DNA from: Aspidiotus rigidus | Lineage: Eukaryota > Arthropoda > Insecta > Hemiptera > Diaspididae | Assembly: GCA_035079385.1 (NCBI GenBank) | Contig: JAVHKY010000024.1 | Location: 1,054,001 to 1,118,000, forward strand | DNA length: 64,000 bases | Direction: 5' to 3' | Shown: piece by piece, positions 1 to 10,735 of the stretch | How positions within the stretch are numbered: position 1 is the first letter of the stretch | Layout: each line of letters starts with the position of its first letter | Made by a program: the position numbers and the translations under genes | The notes under the pieces: model-generated | Seen by the model: the letters and a program-made list of their open reading frames with translations, nothing else | Databases searched by the model: none | Told to the model about the DNA's origin: nothing

Positions 1-444
1 AGGACCGAGCAGTGGATAAAAGTTTAATAAGGAAAACTTTTCGTAGAGATTAGGAATTTAAATTTTTACTTTGAATTTGGAAACGAATATCAAAGCTGAG
101 CTTTTTAAATGACACGCGTCCATTTTCAGAATTATTAATTTTCCTTCCGTTTCAGTTGGGCGTACTTGCTGTAAAATATTTTTTGGTTTATTTATTTATT
201 TTTTTTCTTGAGTCGTCATCTTGATTTAAATGGACGAAATACTGATCGACTCAGCCTCTCTAGAGTGCAAGATAGCATGGGGATCAAACCTGAAGTTAGA
301 AGAAGCCCTATCACTCTCTTCCCAGCTTTCTTCGTTCGAGCTCAATGTATCTTTCTAAAGAAAGTGGAAAAACCGATAACTCGATGACGAGCGTGTATTT
401 GTCATCTCTGCGAAAACTAACGATGAAAATTAATTAATTTCTAG

Positions 445-745
445 GTCAAGGTCTCGGGTGGTACGCAGACTGATATGAAATCGTACTCATTAAGTTCGGC
501 GGCGGCCAGTCAGCTGTCTCAAAGTGTTCGCGAGCGTATTCTTATGGGAACGTCGGATGTCATGTCCAAACCTCCGAGTCGTAGTCAGGCTGGTCATCAT
601 AAAACCGTCGATCGTGACTCGCTGCCTGGATCGTTGTCTGATTCGACCTACACCGATTTACAAATCATGTCTAATCAGAACAGTTCGTGGTTCAGACACG
701 GCTCTCCATACACCGCCTCTTTACCTACCAGATCGAGCGCTGTTG
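445..745 (+). CDS. sick: Neuron navigator (sickie/NAV) exon, first in window
   Basis: Internal exon of a neuron navigator homologue (Drosophila sickie, vertebrate NAV1-3). Members of this family are large cytoskeleton-associated proteins that guide axons and actin/microtubule remodelling. The exon follows a TTTCTAG acceptor at 438-444 and ends at a GTTAGT donor, leaving phase 1. It encodes about 100 residues, including SYSLSSAAASQLSQSVRERI, a Ser-rich stretch that I recognise from the navigator middle region. The reading is open from the acceptor, so the methionine at 475 is internal and not a start. The calponin-homology N-terminus expected of the family must lie left of the window. With the 12 exons that follow, it gives one uninterrupted 652-codon frame. 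Confidence 0.85.
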
Positions 746-819
746 GTTAGTGAACTAGTAATTAAATATGTGAACAAAAGGTAGAAATTGGCAGTCCTAA
801 CTTTTGTCCTCTCGTACAG

Positions 820-964
820 CCGGTCTTTTAGACGCAGAGAGTATTGAATCATTGCCGGCTCAGTTGCAGCATCGGGCTAGTTTAACTAGTACCAGGCTTC
901 TGACCGGCTCCGCCTCTCCAGCTATGACCACTTCGTCCAGACTCAGTCGCAGTAATAGTATTAG
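820..964 (+). CDS. sick: Neuron navigator exon 2 in window
   Basis: This exon follows a CGTACAG acceptor and ends at AG|GTAAGA, a near-consensus donor. It enters in phase 1 and leaves in phase 2, continuing as AGLLDAESIESLPAQ, then a Ser/Thr-rich stretch (LTSTRLLTGSASPAMTTSSR). There is no enzymatic domain; this is part of the long disordered Ser-rich linker of navigators. It is separated from the previous exon by a 74-nt intron. Confidence 0.8.
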
Positions 965-1205
965 GTAAGAATTTTTTTAAAAGTATTGTTGCCAAAAGAT
1001 AAAAATCACAGTGACGTAATTTGTCGGTTCGAGGCGAGAGAGAATTTGAATTGTGCGTACCAACCCATTTTACTATCATTTAATTGGCCGTTACGCGGTC
1101 AGGGGAACTATAAAATTTCTCGTATTTTTTTTATAATTTGTTAGTTTTCTATTTTTGTTTCTCTCTTTTAACGACATTATTTAGTGAATGAGTTTAAATT
1201 TTCAG

Positions 1206-1232
1206 CTATCTGCGGGAAAGAACATTTCCAAG
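1206..1232 (+). CDS. sick: Neuron navigator 27-nt micro-exon
   Basis: Nine-codon cassette bounded by TTTTCAG before it and AAG|GTAAAA after it. It enters and leaves in phase 2, so it can be skipped without disturbing the frame. The encoded peptide is S-Y-L-R-E-R-T-F-P. The frame stays open with or without it, so its inclusion is inferred from the good splice sites and phase. Micro-exons of this size are typical of alternatively spliced neuronal genes. Confidence 0.65.
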
Positions 1233-1444
1233 GTAAAATTTTTTGTTGGATTTTCGTTTTAATAGTCATTTATTTTCGCGTTATCATTTTTCCCACACCG
1301 CAGTTAATTTTATTTTCGGCTTTTTATTGATGTGGCGTACATGTTTATTTGATGGGTTTGCATTTGCATAATTACGAGCGCTTTGCGAGACCGATCACGA
1401 CATGCGTGTTATTGATCGACGAGCTTATATGTGTGTTGCGGCAG

Positions 1445-1627
1445 GTCAACAAAATCTGAAAAATTGTACCCGTCGATGTTGCAAAGATCCGACGAATTGG
1501 AACCTTTATACAGCATTCCGTACGGTTTGGCCGGCGGTCCTACAAATTGCAACCCGCAAGACGAACCTCCTAGTCCTACTCCTAGTCATTTGTCGTCGCA
1601 AGGAACGTCCACTGGAAATAGCTCCAG
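1445..1627 (+). CDS. sick: Neuron navigator exon 4 in window
   Basis: The acceptor is GTTGCGGCAG and the donor is CCAG|GTACGA. The exon is 183 nt and symmetrical in phase 2. It encodes STKSEKLYPSMLQRSDELEP followed by a Pro/Ser-rich tail (DEPPSPTPSHLSSQG). The KSEKLYPSML core is the recognisable navigator signature in this part of the protein. Confidence 0.85.
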
Positions 1628-1703
1628 GTACGATGCGAGCAGTTATAGATTTTTTTATTGAGTAAGAATATTACAAGATTATTAAAACGTTATCTATATT
1701 TAG

Positions 1704-1804
1704 GTATCATTATGCCGCATCGCCATCGTCATCCAATCAAAGTTACAGTAGAAATTCACCATACATGAGCTTTCTGACCAAGATGAATTCAAAAGAAGAT
1801 GACA
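1704..1804 (+). CDS. sick: Neuron navigator exon 5 in window
   Basis: Starts after ATATTTAG and ends before GTGAGTAT, a strong donor. It enters in phase 2 and leaves in phase 1. It encodes YHYAASPSSSNQSYSRNSPY and then MSFLTKMNSKEDD. The intron before it is only 76 nt. Confidence 0.8.
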
Positions 1805-2135
1805 GTGAGTATACGTACACGCTTAAAAAATAAACGAGATCAAGATTATAAGATTTCTAAGTAGATTGCTGCGAATCTATCTCTCTTGTTTTCGCTGATT
1901 CACGACTAAACTTGTATACAAATAAAATTTCATTCTTCTTTTATACTCAAGAATTTTCGAAATACGACACGCTTCATTAAAAATTTCTATGTAGTATCTT
2001 TCAAAATGCAAAAAAATAGACAGAATTTTAATTTAAAATGTTGTTTACGCTGTCGAGCGTACAGATATACGAAAAGGAAAAAAAGAGAAAAGACATTGAG
2101 AATAATGAATGTTGTGTGTTTTTGTCATATTTCAG

Positions 2136-2290
2136 TGCATGGCTCAGCAATGAGTTTAGTATCATCAGCGTCCTCTTCATTGTATAGTACACCAGAAGAT
2201 AAACAAGCGCAAGAGATGCGCAGATTACGTAGAGATTTGAGTGAAGCACATCAAAAAGTACATTCTCTTACTAGTCAGATCTCGACAAAC
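2136..2290 (+). CDS. sick: Neuron navigator exon 6 in window, start of coiled coil
   Basis: Acceptor ATATTTCAG, donor AAC|GTAAGT. It enters in phase 1 and leaves in phase 0. It encodes MHGSAMSLVSSASSSLYSTP followed by a charged helix (EMRRLRRDLSEAHQKVHSL) that begins the navigator coiled coil. The HGSxxSLVSS motif plus the RRLRRDL helix is strongly characteristic of the family. It is followed by the giant 52-kb intron. Phase 0 at this junction means any alternative first exon that ends in phase 0 can splice into the next exon. Confidence 0.88.
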
Positions 2291-5200
2291 GTAAGTACCC
2301 TGAAGGGCTCAGCTTTTTTTCTTTTTCTTTCTCATCTTTATTTCTGTATCTGGGTTTCGCGATGCAAGCTAGCATATTCCACGGCGATATATTTACATTC
2401 AACGTATTAAATACCCGAGAATAAACTAGCTTCATTAGAAATACCGGTGCATGTATATAGTTTCGTTTGAACGCAGCCTCTATCGATTTTCTCACGCTAG
2501 GTGTATACAATTTGTAAAATGAAGTGACATTGAAACGATTACTTTTTCCTCCTTTAGTGGATTAGTTTTTCAGGACTTATAAGATATACTTAAGAGGCTT
2601 TGAATTGCCTACCTTTTATATTTCAGCGAATTGCTTTGTATCAAAAAGGAAAATCACAATGATTATTTTGAGCGCTTTTCGAGGTTACGCGCAATACTTC
2701 AAATATATTTGAACGTGATAAAAAAAAACATCGTTATTCTGTATAATTATTACAAAATCTAATCATCGAAAATTTTGCAAGTCTGCTAAAAAAATGGACG
2801 ATAAGTTTCTGTTTTTTTTTTTTTTTTTTTTTTCTCGAAAAAATACCTTTGGTATGAAACCTTCAAAATTTCTTTGCATTTTTTGACCTTGAGGGTTTAT
2901 TTAACGAATTTAATTTTCGGTACCGACTGTTTATTTCTCTTTCTCAAACTTCTGGCATCACACTTAGCTTTTCGTTCACTCTGCTCCTAAACTTCATTAG
3001 ATTTATCTGTGAACAGGAATAATTGAATACCAAATAATAATTAAAAGACATCTAATAATGTAGCTCGTCGATGGTGGGGAAGTATAACTTTTACCTATGA
3101 AATTTCGTATTATTTCTATTATTTTTTTTTTTTCTTTAAAAACCAGCGCGGCGAAGTTGATTTAAAAATACTCGGGAACATATTGTATACGAGTATAAGA
3201 ATCAGAAAAAATTCCCTACAAAGAATGATCAAATCAAGATAGAATTACTGAATTACTAATACCCGAAAATCTTACTGTTTGAGCGTTTAATATTCAAATA
3301 ATATCGATCTTCAACGCCACTACATGCTTCGCCATTTTGAAATATTATTGTTATAATTATAGGTATAGTACACTTACTAATTTCTAGACCATAGTCTGGA
3401 AATCTACATACTTTATGTCTTATTCAAATCGAAGAGTTTCATAGATTATTAATAAGTCGTTTAGAACTTTTCGTTTTAAATGCTTTCAACTACTGTACAT
3501 ACAAATCCAGAAAACTGGAAGAGAAGAGGATACGTATCGCTAGTAAAATACATAATATTAAGTCAAATTCTATAAAGTGAGAATTTTTTGGGGGGGAACG
3601 AGTGTAAGGTTGAAGATACGACGTGAATCAAATATAAGAGAATCAATATCAAATTTTTGTAGCTGCTCTAGCTAATTGAAAATTTGATTTGCAAGTGCCT
3701 ACCGAAGATTCATGAAATGTTATTTCAAATGTGTTTCAAATCATGTTGTTTTCATTTATACTTAGTTGTATTCGAAATAAATTGAGTCTGAAACTCGAGA
3801 ATCGAATCTATATAAATGTAAACATGTACCTAGTAGCGCATCCGAATAGCAAGTAGGATTATTTTCTTATTCATTTCTCTTACTCGAATTAGGTACCGGT
3901 ATGGTAATTGTATTTCTCAACCCCTTACCTATCTATCATTCAAACAATTATTTTTTGTTACCGTATTTTTAGTGTTTTCAAAAAGGATGAACGAACCCGG
4001 AAAATATTGTTCCCAGTTTCAGCTAGGTAATGCGAAGGGCTCCAGATATTTAATGCGTGAACGAGGGAATCCACAGGCGTTCAAATAAGGGTTTTAAGGG
4101 ATAGATAGTTCTTCTTATGGTTTCAGAAGAATCTAACCTTTACTCCGCTATCCACAATTGTCGCCGTTTTGCTGATCTTATATATGAAATTCTCTACCAA
4201 TATCCAAATTTAAAAGTTTCTCAAAATCTTGCTGAAATGTTTCAAACTTACATAAGTTACCACCCTCCTGTTGTAATACAACGAATGTGTAGCCTATTAG
4301 TGATTCTAAAGAAGAAAACAATCAAAAACGAAACGATGATCAGTTAACGGTTTCCTGAAGATGCTTTGGTACTTGATAGAAATTTCTTAGCTCTAATGCA
4401 AAATACATTTAGTAGAAATGGTTATTGTTGGTTAGACGCAAGTTAATGGAAAGTTCGATACCAAGTTTGAAATCAATACAAAACCCCTGATACCTATCTC
4501 GTATAATCTTTCAGTCATCATCGGCTTTTATTGATCGAAGAACATTTATGTTGGTAATTACTACGATTATGATTATGTCATGAGCACATTTTGATCTTCC
4601 TTGAAACTCCGAGTCTTCGATTACCGCGGTAGTGAGAATTTTGCTTTACTTTTATCGTTCTATGACGACAACTATTACCGTAGTTCATCCCCGGGCAAGC
4701 AAATCTTTATCCTTCTACGATAGGTCTGCCGTACAAAGTAGAATGGACGTATCTGCATACTTACAATCTGCAGAAAAGAGATCTTTCAAGGGTTCAACAC
4801 TGGGAGAAATACCCTTTTTTGCTGATCGTCAATATGCAGATACGTCCATTCTATTTTGTATGGCAGAGGTACACGCATTCTCATTTCAATTCATGTCAAA
4901 TATATCGACACCGTATCTTCATTCATGCTCAGCGTCCAGCGAGAATTTATTCTTATTCTTGACCTACTACTACCTACTACTCTCATTCGATTTGATTTTT
5001 TAAATAAGTTTCTGACGCTATTATTATTAAACTGAAGAAATGGAATCATGAAAAATTATGGCGTCTTTTCATTTGTACGATCGCACTCGCTCCGTTTTGT
5101 TCAACTAAAACTCGATACTAGCGTGCCACCAGAGCGCCACCGCTACTCAGACCCGTTACAGCGCTCACGATCCTTTCGCGTCACGAGTTCACGACCTCAC

Positions 5201-5617
5201 GAAAGCTACGATGCGCGTAACGTCAGTTTCACGAAGTCTAAAATGAACTAAAATTAATTCTTATCTTATTCTGGTCATTTTCGGGTTCGCTTTCGGCTTA
5301 TTTTCATTTTTCGTCTCTCGTTTTTTACTCCATTTTTTAGACCAACAATCACGAAGTAATATGGAAATCAATAGAAAGTTATTCGATCGTAATAGTTATT
5401 AAAAATTCTGACTAATTCGTAGTAAACGAAATATTCATTCTACACGTATTATCGAGTTTGGTACGAGCGTGCACCGTATTCATTATCACTCATGTACTCT
5501 TCGGCTCGTAATTACGGATACTCGGTACACGCCGCTGAATTCTTCCGTATGCACTGCAATTATCGCTTCAGACGTCAATCGTATCTCATTTAGTGAGATA
5601 GAATACTGAGAAGAATA
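2291..5617. other. Intron segment before nardilysin
   Basis: AT-rich sequence with a poly-T tract near 2812-2833 and one small inverted-repeat element at 4725-4867. Short open frames here (for example 4117-4347) have no recognisable motif and I do not regard them as genes. The last few hundred bases should hold the nardilysin promoter; I see no clear TATA box there. Confidence 0.5.
4725..4867. mobile_element. MITE with CTGCCGTACAAAG inverted ends
   Basis: The first about 35 bases and the last about 35 bases are reverse complements, with a few mismatches: TCTGCCGTACAAAGTAGAAT at one end and its complement reading ATTCTATTTTGTATGGCAGA at the other. There is no coding capacity. Related ends occur at 57220-57274, 60788-61178 and 61789-61920, so this is a dispersed family. 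I could not see a convincing target duplication. Confidence 0.7.
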
Positions 5618-8600
5618 ATGAAGAAGCTGAAACGCGATTCTCCGACGACTTCAAGCGATGGAACAACTACTTTGCCGAAACCCGATAAATCGTTCAGTGA
5701 TAAGAAAACTTATAAAGTAGTTCGATTGAAGAACAGACTGACAGCGTTACTGGTCTCCGACGGTCCGGATCTTTATCATATCGATAATTTTTACAATATT
5801 TCCGATTCGAGTAGCAGCGGCGGGAGTAGTGCTAGTGGCTCGGATGTTTCGTCCGGCTCGGAAAGCGAAATCGATGACGATCCCGCGTACAAAAGTTGCC
5901 GTACGTTAGAAAATGTTCGAAACGATAAATTTGCAGCCTGTGCGCTGTCCGTCAAGGTGGGCAGCTTTTCCGATCCTAAAGAAATACCCGGTTTGGCTCA
6001 CTTTCTCGAACATATGGTATTTATGGGCAGTACGAAATATCCGAAAGAAAATCAATTCGACGTCTTTATCCAAAAACACGGAGGTTCGACGAATGCGGTT
6101 ACATCGTGCGAGTGTACCACTTTCTATTTCGACTGCAACGTACGTCATCTATTCAAAGCGCTGGATATGTTTTCGCAGTTTTTTATAAATCCGTTGCTGA
6201 AGAAAGAGTCCATGGTGCGTGAACGTGAAGCCGTCGATTCGGAGTTCAACCTAGCGAAGTCCTCCGATTCCGCTCGCATCGAACAACTAATATCATTGTT
6301 CGCTTCCGATGAGAATCCAGCCAGTAAGTTCATGTGGGGCGATTCGCGGACGTTGAAAGATCGTGTTTCCGAAGACAAGCTGTACACCTCGCTACGACAA
6401 TTCCATTCGAAATATTACTCAGCAAATTTGATGACTCTAGCTATTCTGGCAAAGCTACCCATAGATACGTTGGAAAATTGCGCGCTAGAATGTTTCTCGC
6501 AAGTACCGGACCGAGGCGCCTCCAAGCCGACCTACGAAATTTCTAAACCGTTATTCTTGCAGAGCGACTTCCATTCTATGTATTTTGTTAGCTCCGTCAA
6601 AGACGTCACGAAAGTCACCCTTATGTGGGAATTTCCACCGGTAGAAGGTCTGTATCGTAGCAAACCGGATGAACTGATCGGATGGATGTTAGCGCACGAA
6701 GGTAAAGGAAGCTTGCTCTCGTACCTGAAAGGTAAATTATGGGCACTCGGCTTGTGGGGCGGCATCACGAACGACTCGGTCTATTGTAACTCGCTGTATT
6801 CGTTATTTCGGCTCGAGATCGCCCTATCGGAGGATGGATTCCGACACTTATACGACGTGATCACGGCCACGTTCGCCTTCATAAAACTAGTTAAACGGTC
6901 GTTACCTCATAAACGTATATTCGAAGAAATTAAGATACTTAGTGATATAGAATTTAAGTTTCAGGAAGAACAAACAACGACGGAGTTCGTCGAGAATGTG
7001 GTCGACGATATGCACCATTACCCGTCGAAGGAATTCCTGACAGGACCGCGCTTGTACTTCGATTACGCTCCCGAACAAGTTACCAAACTGCTGTCGTACA
7101 TAAAACCGGATACGGTCAACATAATGGTACGTGCTAAAGAATTCGACCAATCTGTAAAATTGAACAAAGTAGAAAAATGGTTTCAGACCAAGTATAGTAA
7201 GGAGAAAATTCCGGAAGAATGGGTGGATAAGTGGCAGAAAGTCGAGTCGTATCCGGAATTTGCCCTACCGCCGTCCAACTCGTTTATATCGTCCGATTTT
7301 AAAATCTTGAGAAACCCTCCCGAAGTAACCGACGTCAAGTATCCTGTGAAAGTGAAGACGGCGAATACGTTAGAGATTTGGCATAAACTAGATACGGTAT
7401 TCAAACTGCCTATAGCCAGCGTTAATATACACTTTCTCTCGCCGATTGGATTGGATTCGTGTAAGTCGTTGATCATGCTGGATCTTTACACCGGCATGTT
7501 GACCTACCAACTGATGGAAGAAGCGTACCCAGCGAACCTAGCTCAATTGTATTATAGTATAGAGGTGTCGAAGCGAGGTGGCGTTCACGTCAAAGCCAAA
7601 GGATTCAATCACAAATTGCCGTTGCTGTTGGAGACGATCATCAACCGAATGAAGAATTTCTCTAGCGAATTCAGTTCAAAGATGTTCGATACGTTGAAAA
7701 TCGAGCTGAAGAAGAACTATCGTAACGCACTGCTGAAACGTAATAATCTCGTACAAGAGTTACGCGTTTCCATCATCGAGGAGCCGTACTTCAACACGAG
7801 CGAGAAGTACAATCTCGTATCGAATATCAGCGCGGGCGAATTCATACGTTTCATCGAAACGTTTTTCGTCTCTTCATTTGCGCAGTGCCTGGTGCAAGGG
7901 AACATGAGTCGCGAACAGGCGATTAACGTCTGCACGAATTCGGTGAAGGCGTTCAATTCGAAGCCAGCGGCGAAAAAGGATTTGCCGTACGTGCGTGTCC
8001 GACGCATACCGATCGGCCAACGGTGCGTCGCGATAAAGTCGTTCAATGATATGGATAATAATTCGGTTACGGTCAATTACTACCAGTGGGGTCCGGCCAA
8101 TATGGCGCAGTACGTGCGTCTCGAGTTGCTAGTCAAATTGATGGAGGAAAAGGTGTTCAATGTTCTGCGCACGCAAGAACAGCTCGGCTACGAGGTCTAC
8201 TGCACGTTCCGCAATAATTTCGGCGTAATCGGCTTCACTATTACTGTGCATTCTAGTAGCTCGAAATTTAGCACCTCGTTCATAGAAGAGCGTATTTCTA
8301 AATTTTTGGAAAAATTCGCCGAGTCCTTGGCTATGCGTCGTCTGGACGAGTTTCTCAAAGAGCGCGAAGCGTTAATCAAGATGAAGAGCGTCGTTTACGA
8401 TAATTTGAAGCAGGAGGTGGACTATAATTTTCACGAAATAGTCAACGAAGAGTACGTGTTTAATCGCCGTTGGAAGGAGATCGATTGTTTGCATAAAGTC
8501 ACGTTAACCGAGATGCAACAAATTTTGATGTCGATTGTGGGGCGCGATAGTGAGCGTAATCGTCGATTGACGTTGCAGGTGATGGGCGGCGACGAGGGCA

Positions 8601-9133
8601 AGAAAAAAGATACGCAAAAGGCCGTGGCCCTCGACTCGCAAGACACGTTGCAGATACAGTTGTTGCATGGTGAGAAAAAGAAACGAGACTACTACGTGCT
8701 GAATATGAAAGAATTTAAAAACAGTCTGCATCTGTACGCTAGATCGAAAATTTTGCCTTACGATTCGAAACCGTCGGTATCGCGAGGTCCGTTTTCGTCG
8801 CGCTCGTCAACGCCGGAAAGGAAAGCGGCGTCGTCCACTCAGTCCCCTGCTCCTGGCGTAACCACTCGATCAGCGTCGAAGACGCCGGAAAAGAAATCCG
8901 TCGAATCCTCCACCGCCGCTAAATCATCGACGAAAACGCCGGAGAAGAAATCCTCGACCGCGTCGTCCGAAAAGAAACCGTCGCTCAGGCTGAGAGGCGC
9001 GTTGACCGTGCCTAGTGCCAAAATCGCCTCAAACTCTAGTGAACAGAAAAGCGGCGGATCGGCAGCCACCCGACCAAAGCCGAAAAAATCGAAAAATCCT
9101 TCCGCCGGTTCGAAATCACCCACGTTGGCGTAA
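5618..9133 (+). CDS. Nrdc: Nardilysin-like M16 zinc metalloprotease, intronless
   Basis: Complete 1171-residue frame without introns, close to the usual nardilysin length (about 1150). Nardilysin cleaves peptides N-terminal to arginine in dibasic sites and also acts as a scaffold for ectodomain shedding and in the nucleus. Residues 62-88 are Ser/Gly-rich then acidic (ESEIDDD), matching the acidic insert that separates nardilysin from insulysin. The inverted zinc motif HFLEH is at 128-132, and the likely third ligand is E209 in AVDSEF, with the spacing seen in M16A enzymes. The middle and C-terminal M16 domains follow, including the RTQEQLGYEV motif. Residues from about 1060 form a Ser/Lys/Pro tail with repeated TPEKK. 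The start at 5618 is supported by an in-frame TGA at 5594-5596. An ATTAAA lies at 9533-9538. It sits inside a navigator intron on the same strand. It may be a retrocopy, but the frame is intact and every expected motif is present. Confidence 0.93.
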   Translation: MKKLKRDSPTTSSDGTTTLPKPDKSFSDKKTYKVVRLKNRLTALLVSDGPDLYHIDNFYNISDSSSSGGSSASGSDVSSGSESEIDDDPAYKSCRTLENVRNDKFAACALSVKVGSFSDPKEIPGLAHFLEHMVFMGSTKYPKENQFDVFIQKHGGSTNAVTSCECTTFYFDCNVRHLFKALDMFSQFFINPLLKKESMVREREAVDSEFNLAKSSDSARIEQLISLFASDENPASKFMWGDSRTLKDRVSEDKLYTSLRQFHSKYYSANLMTLAILAKLPIDTLENCALECFSQVPDRGASKPTYEISKPLFLQSDFHSMYFVSSVKDVTKVTLMWEFPPVEGLYRSKPDELIGWMLAHEGKGSLLSYLKGKLWALGLWGGITNDSVYCNSLYSLFRLEIALSEDGFRHLYDVITATFAFIKLVKRSLPHKRIFEEIKILSDIEFKFQEEQTTTEFVENVVDDMHHYPSKEFLTGPRLYFDYAPEQVTKLLSYIKPDTVNIMVRAKEFDQSVKLNKVEKWFQTKYSKEKIPEEWVDKWQKVESYPEFALPPSNSFISSDFKILRNPPEVTDVKYPVKVKTANTLEIWHKLDTVFKLPIASVNIHFLSPIGLDSCKSLIMLDLYTGMLTYQLMEEAYPANLAQLYYSIEVSKRGGVHVKAKGFNHKLPLLLETIINRMKNFSSEFSSKMFDTLKIELKKNYRNALLKRNNLVQELRVSIIEEPYFNTSEKYNLVSNISAGEFIRFIETFFVSSFAQCLVQGNMSREQAINVCTNSVKAFNSKPAAKKDLPYVRVRRIPIGQRCVAIKSFNDMDNNSVTVNYYQWGPANMAQYVRLELLVKLMEEKVFNVLRTQEQLGYEVYCTFRNNFGVIGFTITVHSSSSKFSTSFIEERISKFLEKFAESLAMRRLDEFLKEREALIKMKSVVYDNLKQEVDYNFHEIVNEEYVFNRRWKEIDCLHKVTLTEMQQILMSIVGRDSERNRRLTLQVMGGDEGKKKDTQKAVALDSQDTLQIQLLHGEKKKRDYYVLNMKEFKNSLHLYARSKILPYDSKPSVSRGPFSSRSSTPERKAASSTQSPAPGVTTRSASKTPEKKSVESSTAAKSSTKTPEKKSSTASSEKKPSLRLRGALTVPSAKIASNSSEQKSGGSAATRPKPKKSKNPSAGSKSPTLA

Positions 9134-10389
9134 CTTCCGCCGTCGCGTATTATATTTCGCATGTATACTTTCCTTCTCGTCGTTATTTCAAGACGAGTCT
9201 TTACTCCCTGGTCATCTTAGACCTTTTCTTTGTTTGAAGTAAATTAATATCGTGTTTCTTGGACGTATTGTAGAGTATTATTGGAAAATCGTTCGCGAAG
9301 ATTAACAACGCTGCTCGAGTATTATTTCATCTTGAAGAAGTAAAAACTTTTTATAATTATTATTATTGTGTTCCAAAACAAACAAAGAAAAGGAAATAGG
9401 AAATTTTTATAAATATCATTTCCCCTCCCCGCTTTCTTGTCCCCTTTTTCCTAGTTCGTTGTGAATCTAGCGTTTGTTTTTTAATAATTATGCTGTGATT
9501 ATGCGAGTAGTGTTAATTGATTGATTTTTGATATTAAATTTTTTTTTTCACGTAAACAACGATCACTTTTTTCTCTAATCGAAGAAAGTTGTGCTCAGAA
9601 TAACTTTTAATGGATACGATTTTTTCATCTCAAGAACCAATAACTTCGAACAAAAACTTGATTCAACTTTTAGTTGAGGAAAATAGAGTTCCTATTAAAG
9701 ATTGTGAATTCGATTGAACGTGTATGATAATAATTAATTCCTCTGCTCTTCTCATCCGAATGCATTGATGTTGCGGATTTTTTTTTATTTTATTTCATTA
9801 ATAGAAATGGAAAAAAAAAAAAAAAAAAAAAAATGAGATTCGATGATAGTTTCAATTGTTTTTGATTCGATTAGCCCAAAAAAAGGGGAGTGTGCTGAGG
9901 TGAAAAATAGAATAGATCAATTTTGTTCATATTTATGTCATTATTAGCGAGCCTCGGATTTGAATCCTGTAATGTAGAAAGACTTGGAAAAGGGTTGCCT
10001 TCTTTTAGGTTCGATAAACTTGAAGAATGTTCGCATCTCTGTCAACCGAAATCAGAAATCAGCTCCTATAAAGAAACGTCGACTGAAAAATTTTCGCGTG
10101 GATTTTCAGAATTATAAATTCCAATATTATCTTTGAATTTAGTGAAACCGAAGAATTGATATGAAGAAATTTTTGTCGTTTAAAATTTTATTAGGAAGTG
10201 CAAATTATAGATCGAATATTTGTATCAGGAAAATCCTTTAACTCGTGTAGAAATTTGAGTGAATACAATATGGTATTAGAATCCTTGAAAATCTATTTGT
10301 ATTACAGTACAGATACCACCCCAATTAATTCTTGAGGAATAACTATTTAAATGACTGAAAATGACGTTTTTTTTTTTTTTTTTTTTTGA
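9134..10389 (+). other. Nardilysin 3' region and AT-rich intron
   Basis: The probable 3' UTR runs from the stop at 9133, with an ATTAAA at 9533-9538. A pure run of 23 A lies at 9811-9833, about 680 bases beyond the stop. It could be a retrogene poly-A remnant or an ordinary homopolymer. No gene is seen after it. Confidence 0.45.
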
Positions 10390-10394
10390 ATATT

Positions 10395-10735
10395 GGAATA
10401 AAACGACGGCTTCCTTGACGAAGTTAAATGAGGAACGCAGAGAACCTGTTTTATGAGTCAAATGGGATTTAGTATTGAAAATTCAAGGAAGCCTAGTCCT
10501 AGATAAAGCTAGAATAAAGAAGGTTTAGACCTACTGTAAGCCTAGTATAATATAGTTTGAGAATCTAAATTTTTCTCGAATCTCCAGCTATAGCTCGAGA
10601 GTCGAAATTTTTCTAAGTCCCTCTCCTATCATATATGGCTCGAGAGTCGAAATTTTTCCAAGTTTTTTGCTGAACGGCGGACGGCGCATGGCAAATTTCT
10701 CAAAAAGCCCCCCATAAAACAGGTTCCCTGTTAAC
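10395..10735. mobile_element. AACAGG-type modular repeat, copy 1
   Basis: Bounded by GAACCTGTTTTATGAG near 10442 and CATAAAACAGGTTCCCTG near 10713, which are inverted relative to each other. Inside are the modules seen in other copies: a CTAG-rich stretch (10497-10555) and two units of the CTCGAGAGTCGAAATTTTTC type (10570-10670) followed by a GC-richer stretch. There is no coding capacity. The motif AACAGG-N3-CCTGTT at the edge is itself palindromic. Confidence 0.65.

Larger units (their letters stand above)
820..1232 (+). other. Short-intron cluster with a micro-exon
   Basis: Within this stretch the host gene is compact, with introns of 74 nt and 241 nt around a 27-nt exon. This contrasts sharply with the 52-kb intron further right. 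Confidence 0.55.

Noticed and set aside
1..444. Possible earlier navigator exon
   Set aside because: I saw no acceptor and donor pair enclosing a frame that matches the family.
2006..2410. 134-residue frame with an apparent start at 2006
   Set aside because: Only 2136-2290 is coding. The rest is intron read through past the GTAAGT donor.
4117..4347. 76-residue open frame in the intron
   Set aside because: No family motif and no flanking splice or promoter support; length is compatible with chance in this composition.
5906..9162. Many open frames antisense or out of frame to nardilysin, up to 119 residues
   Set aside because: They have no motifs and are explained by the codon structure of the long sense gene.
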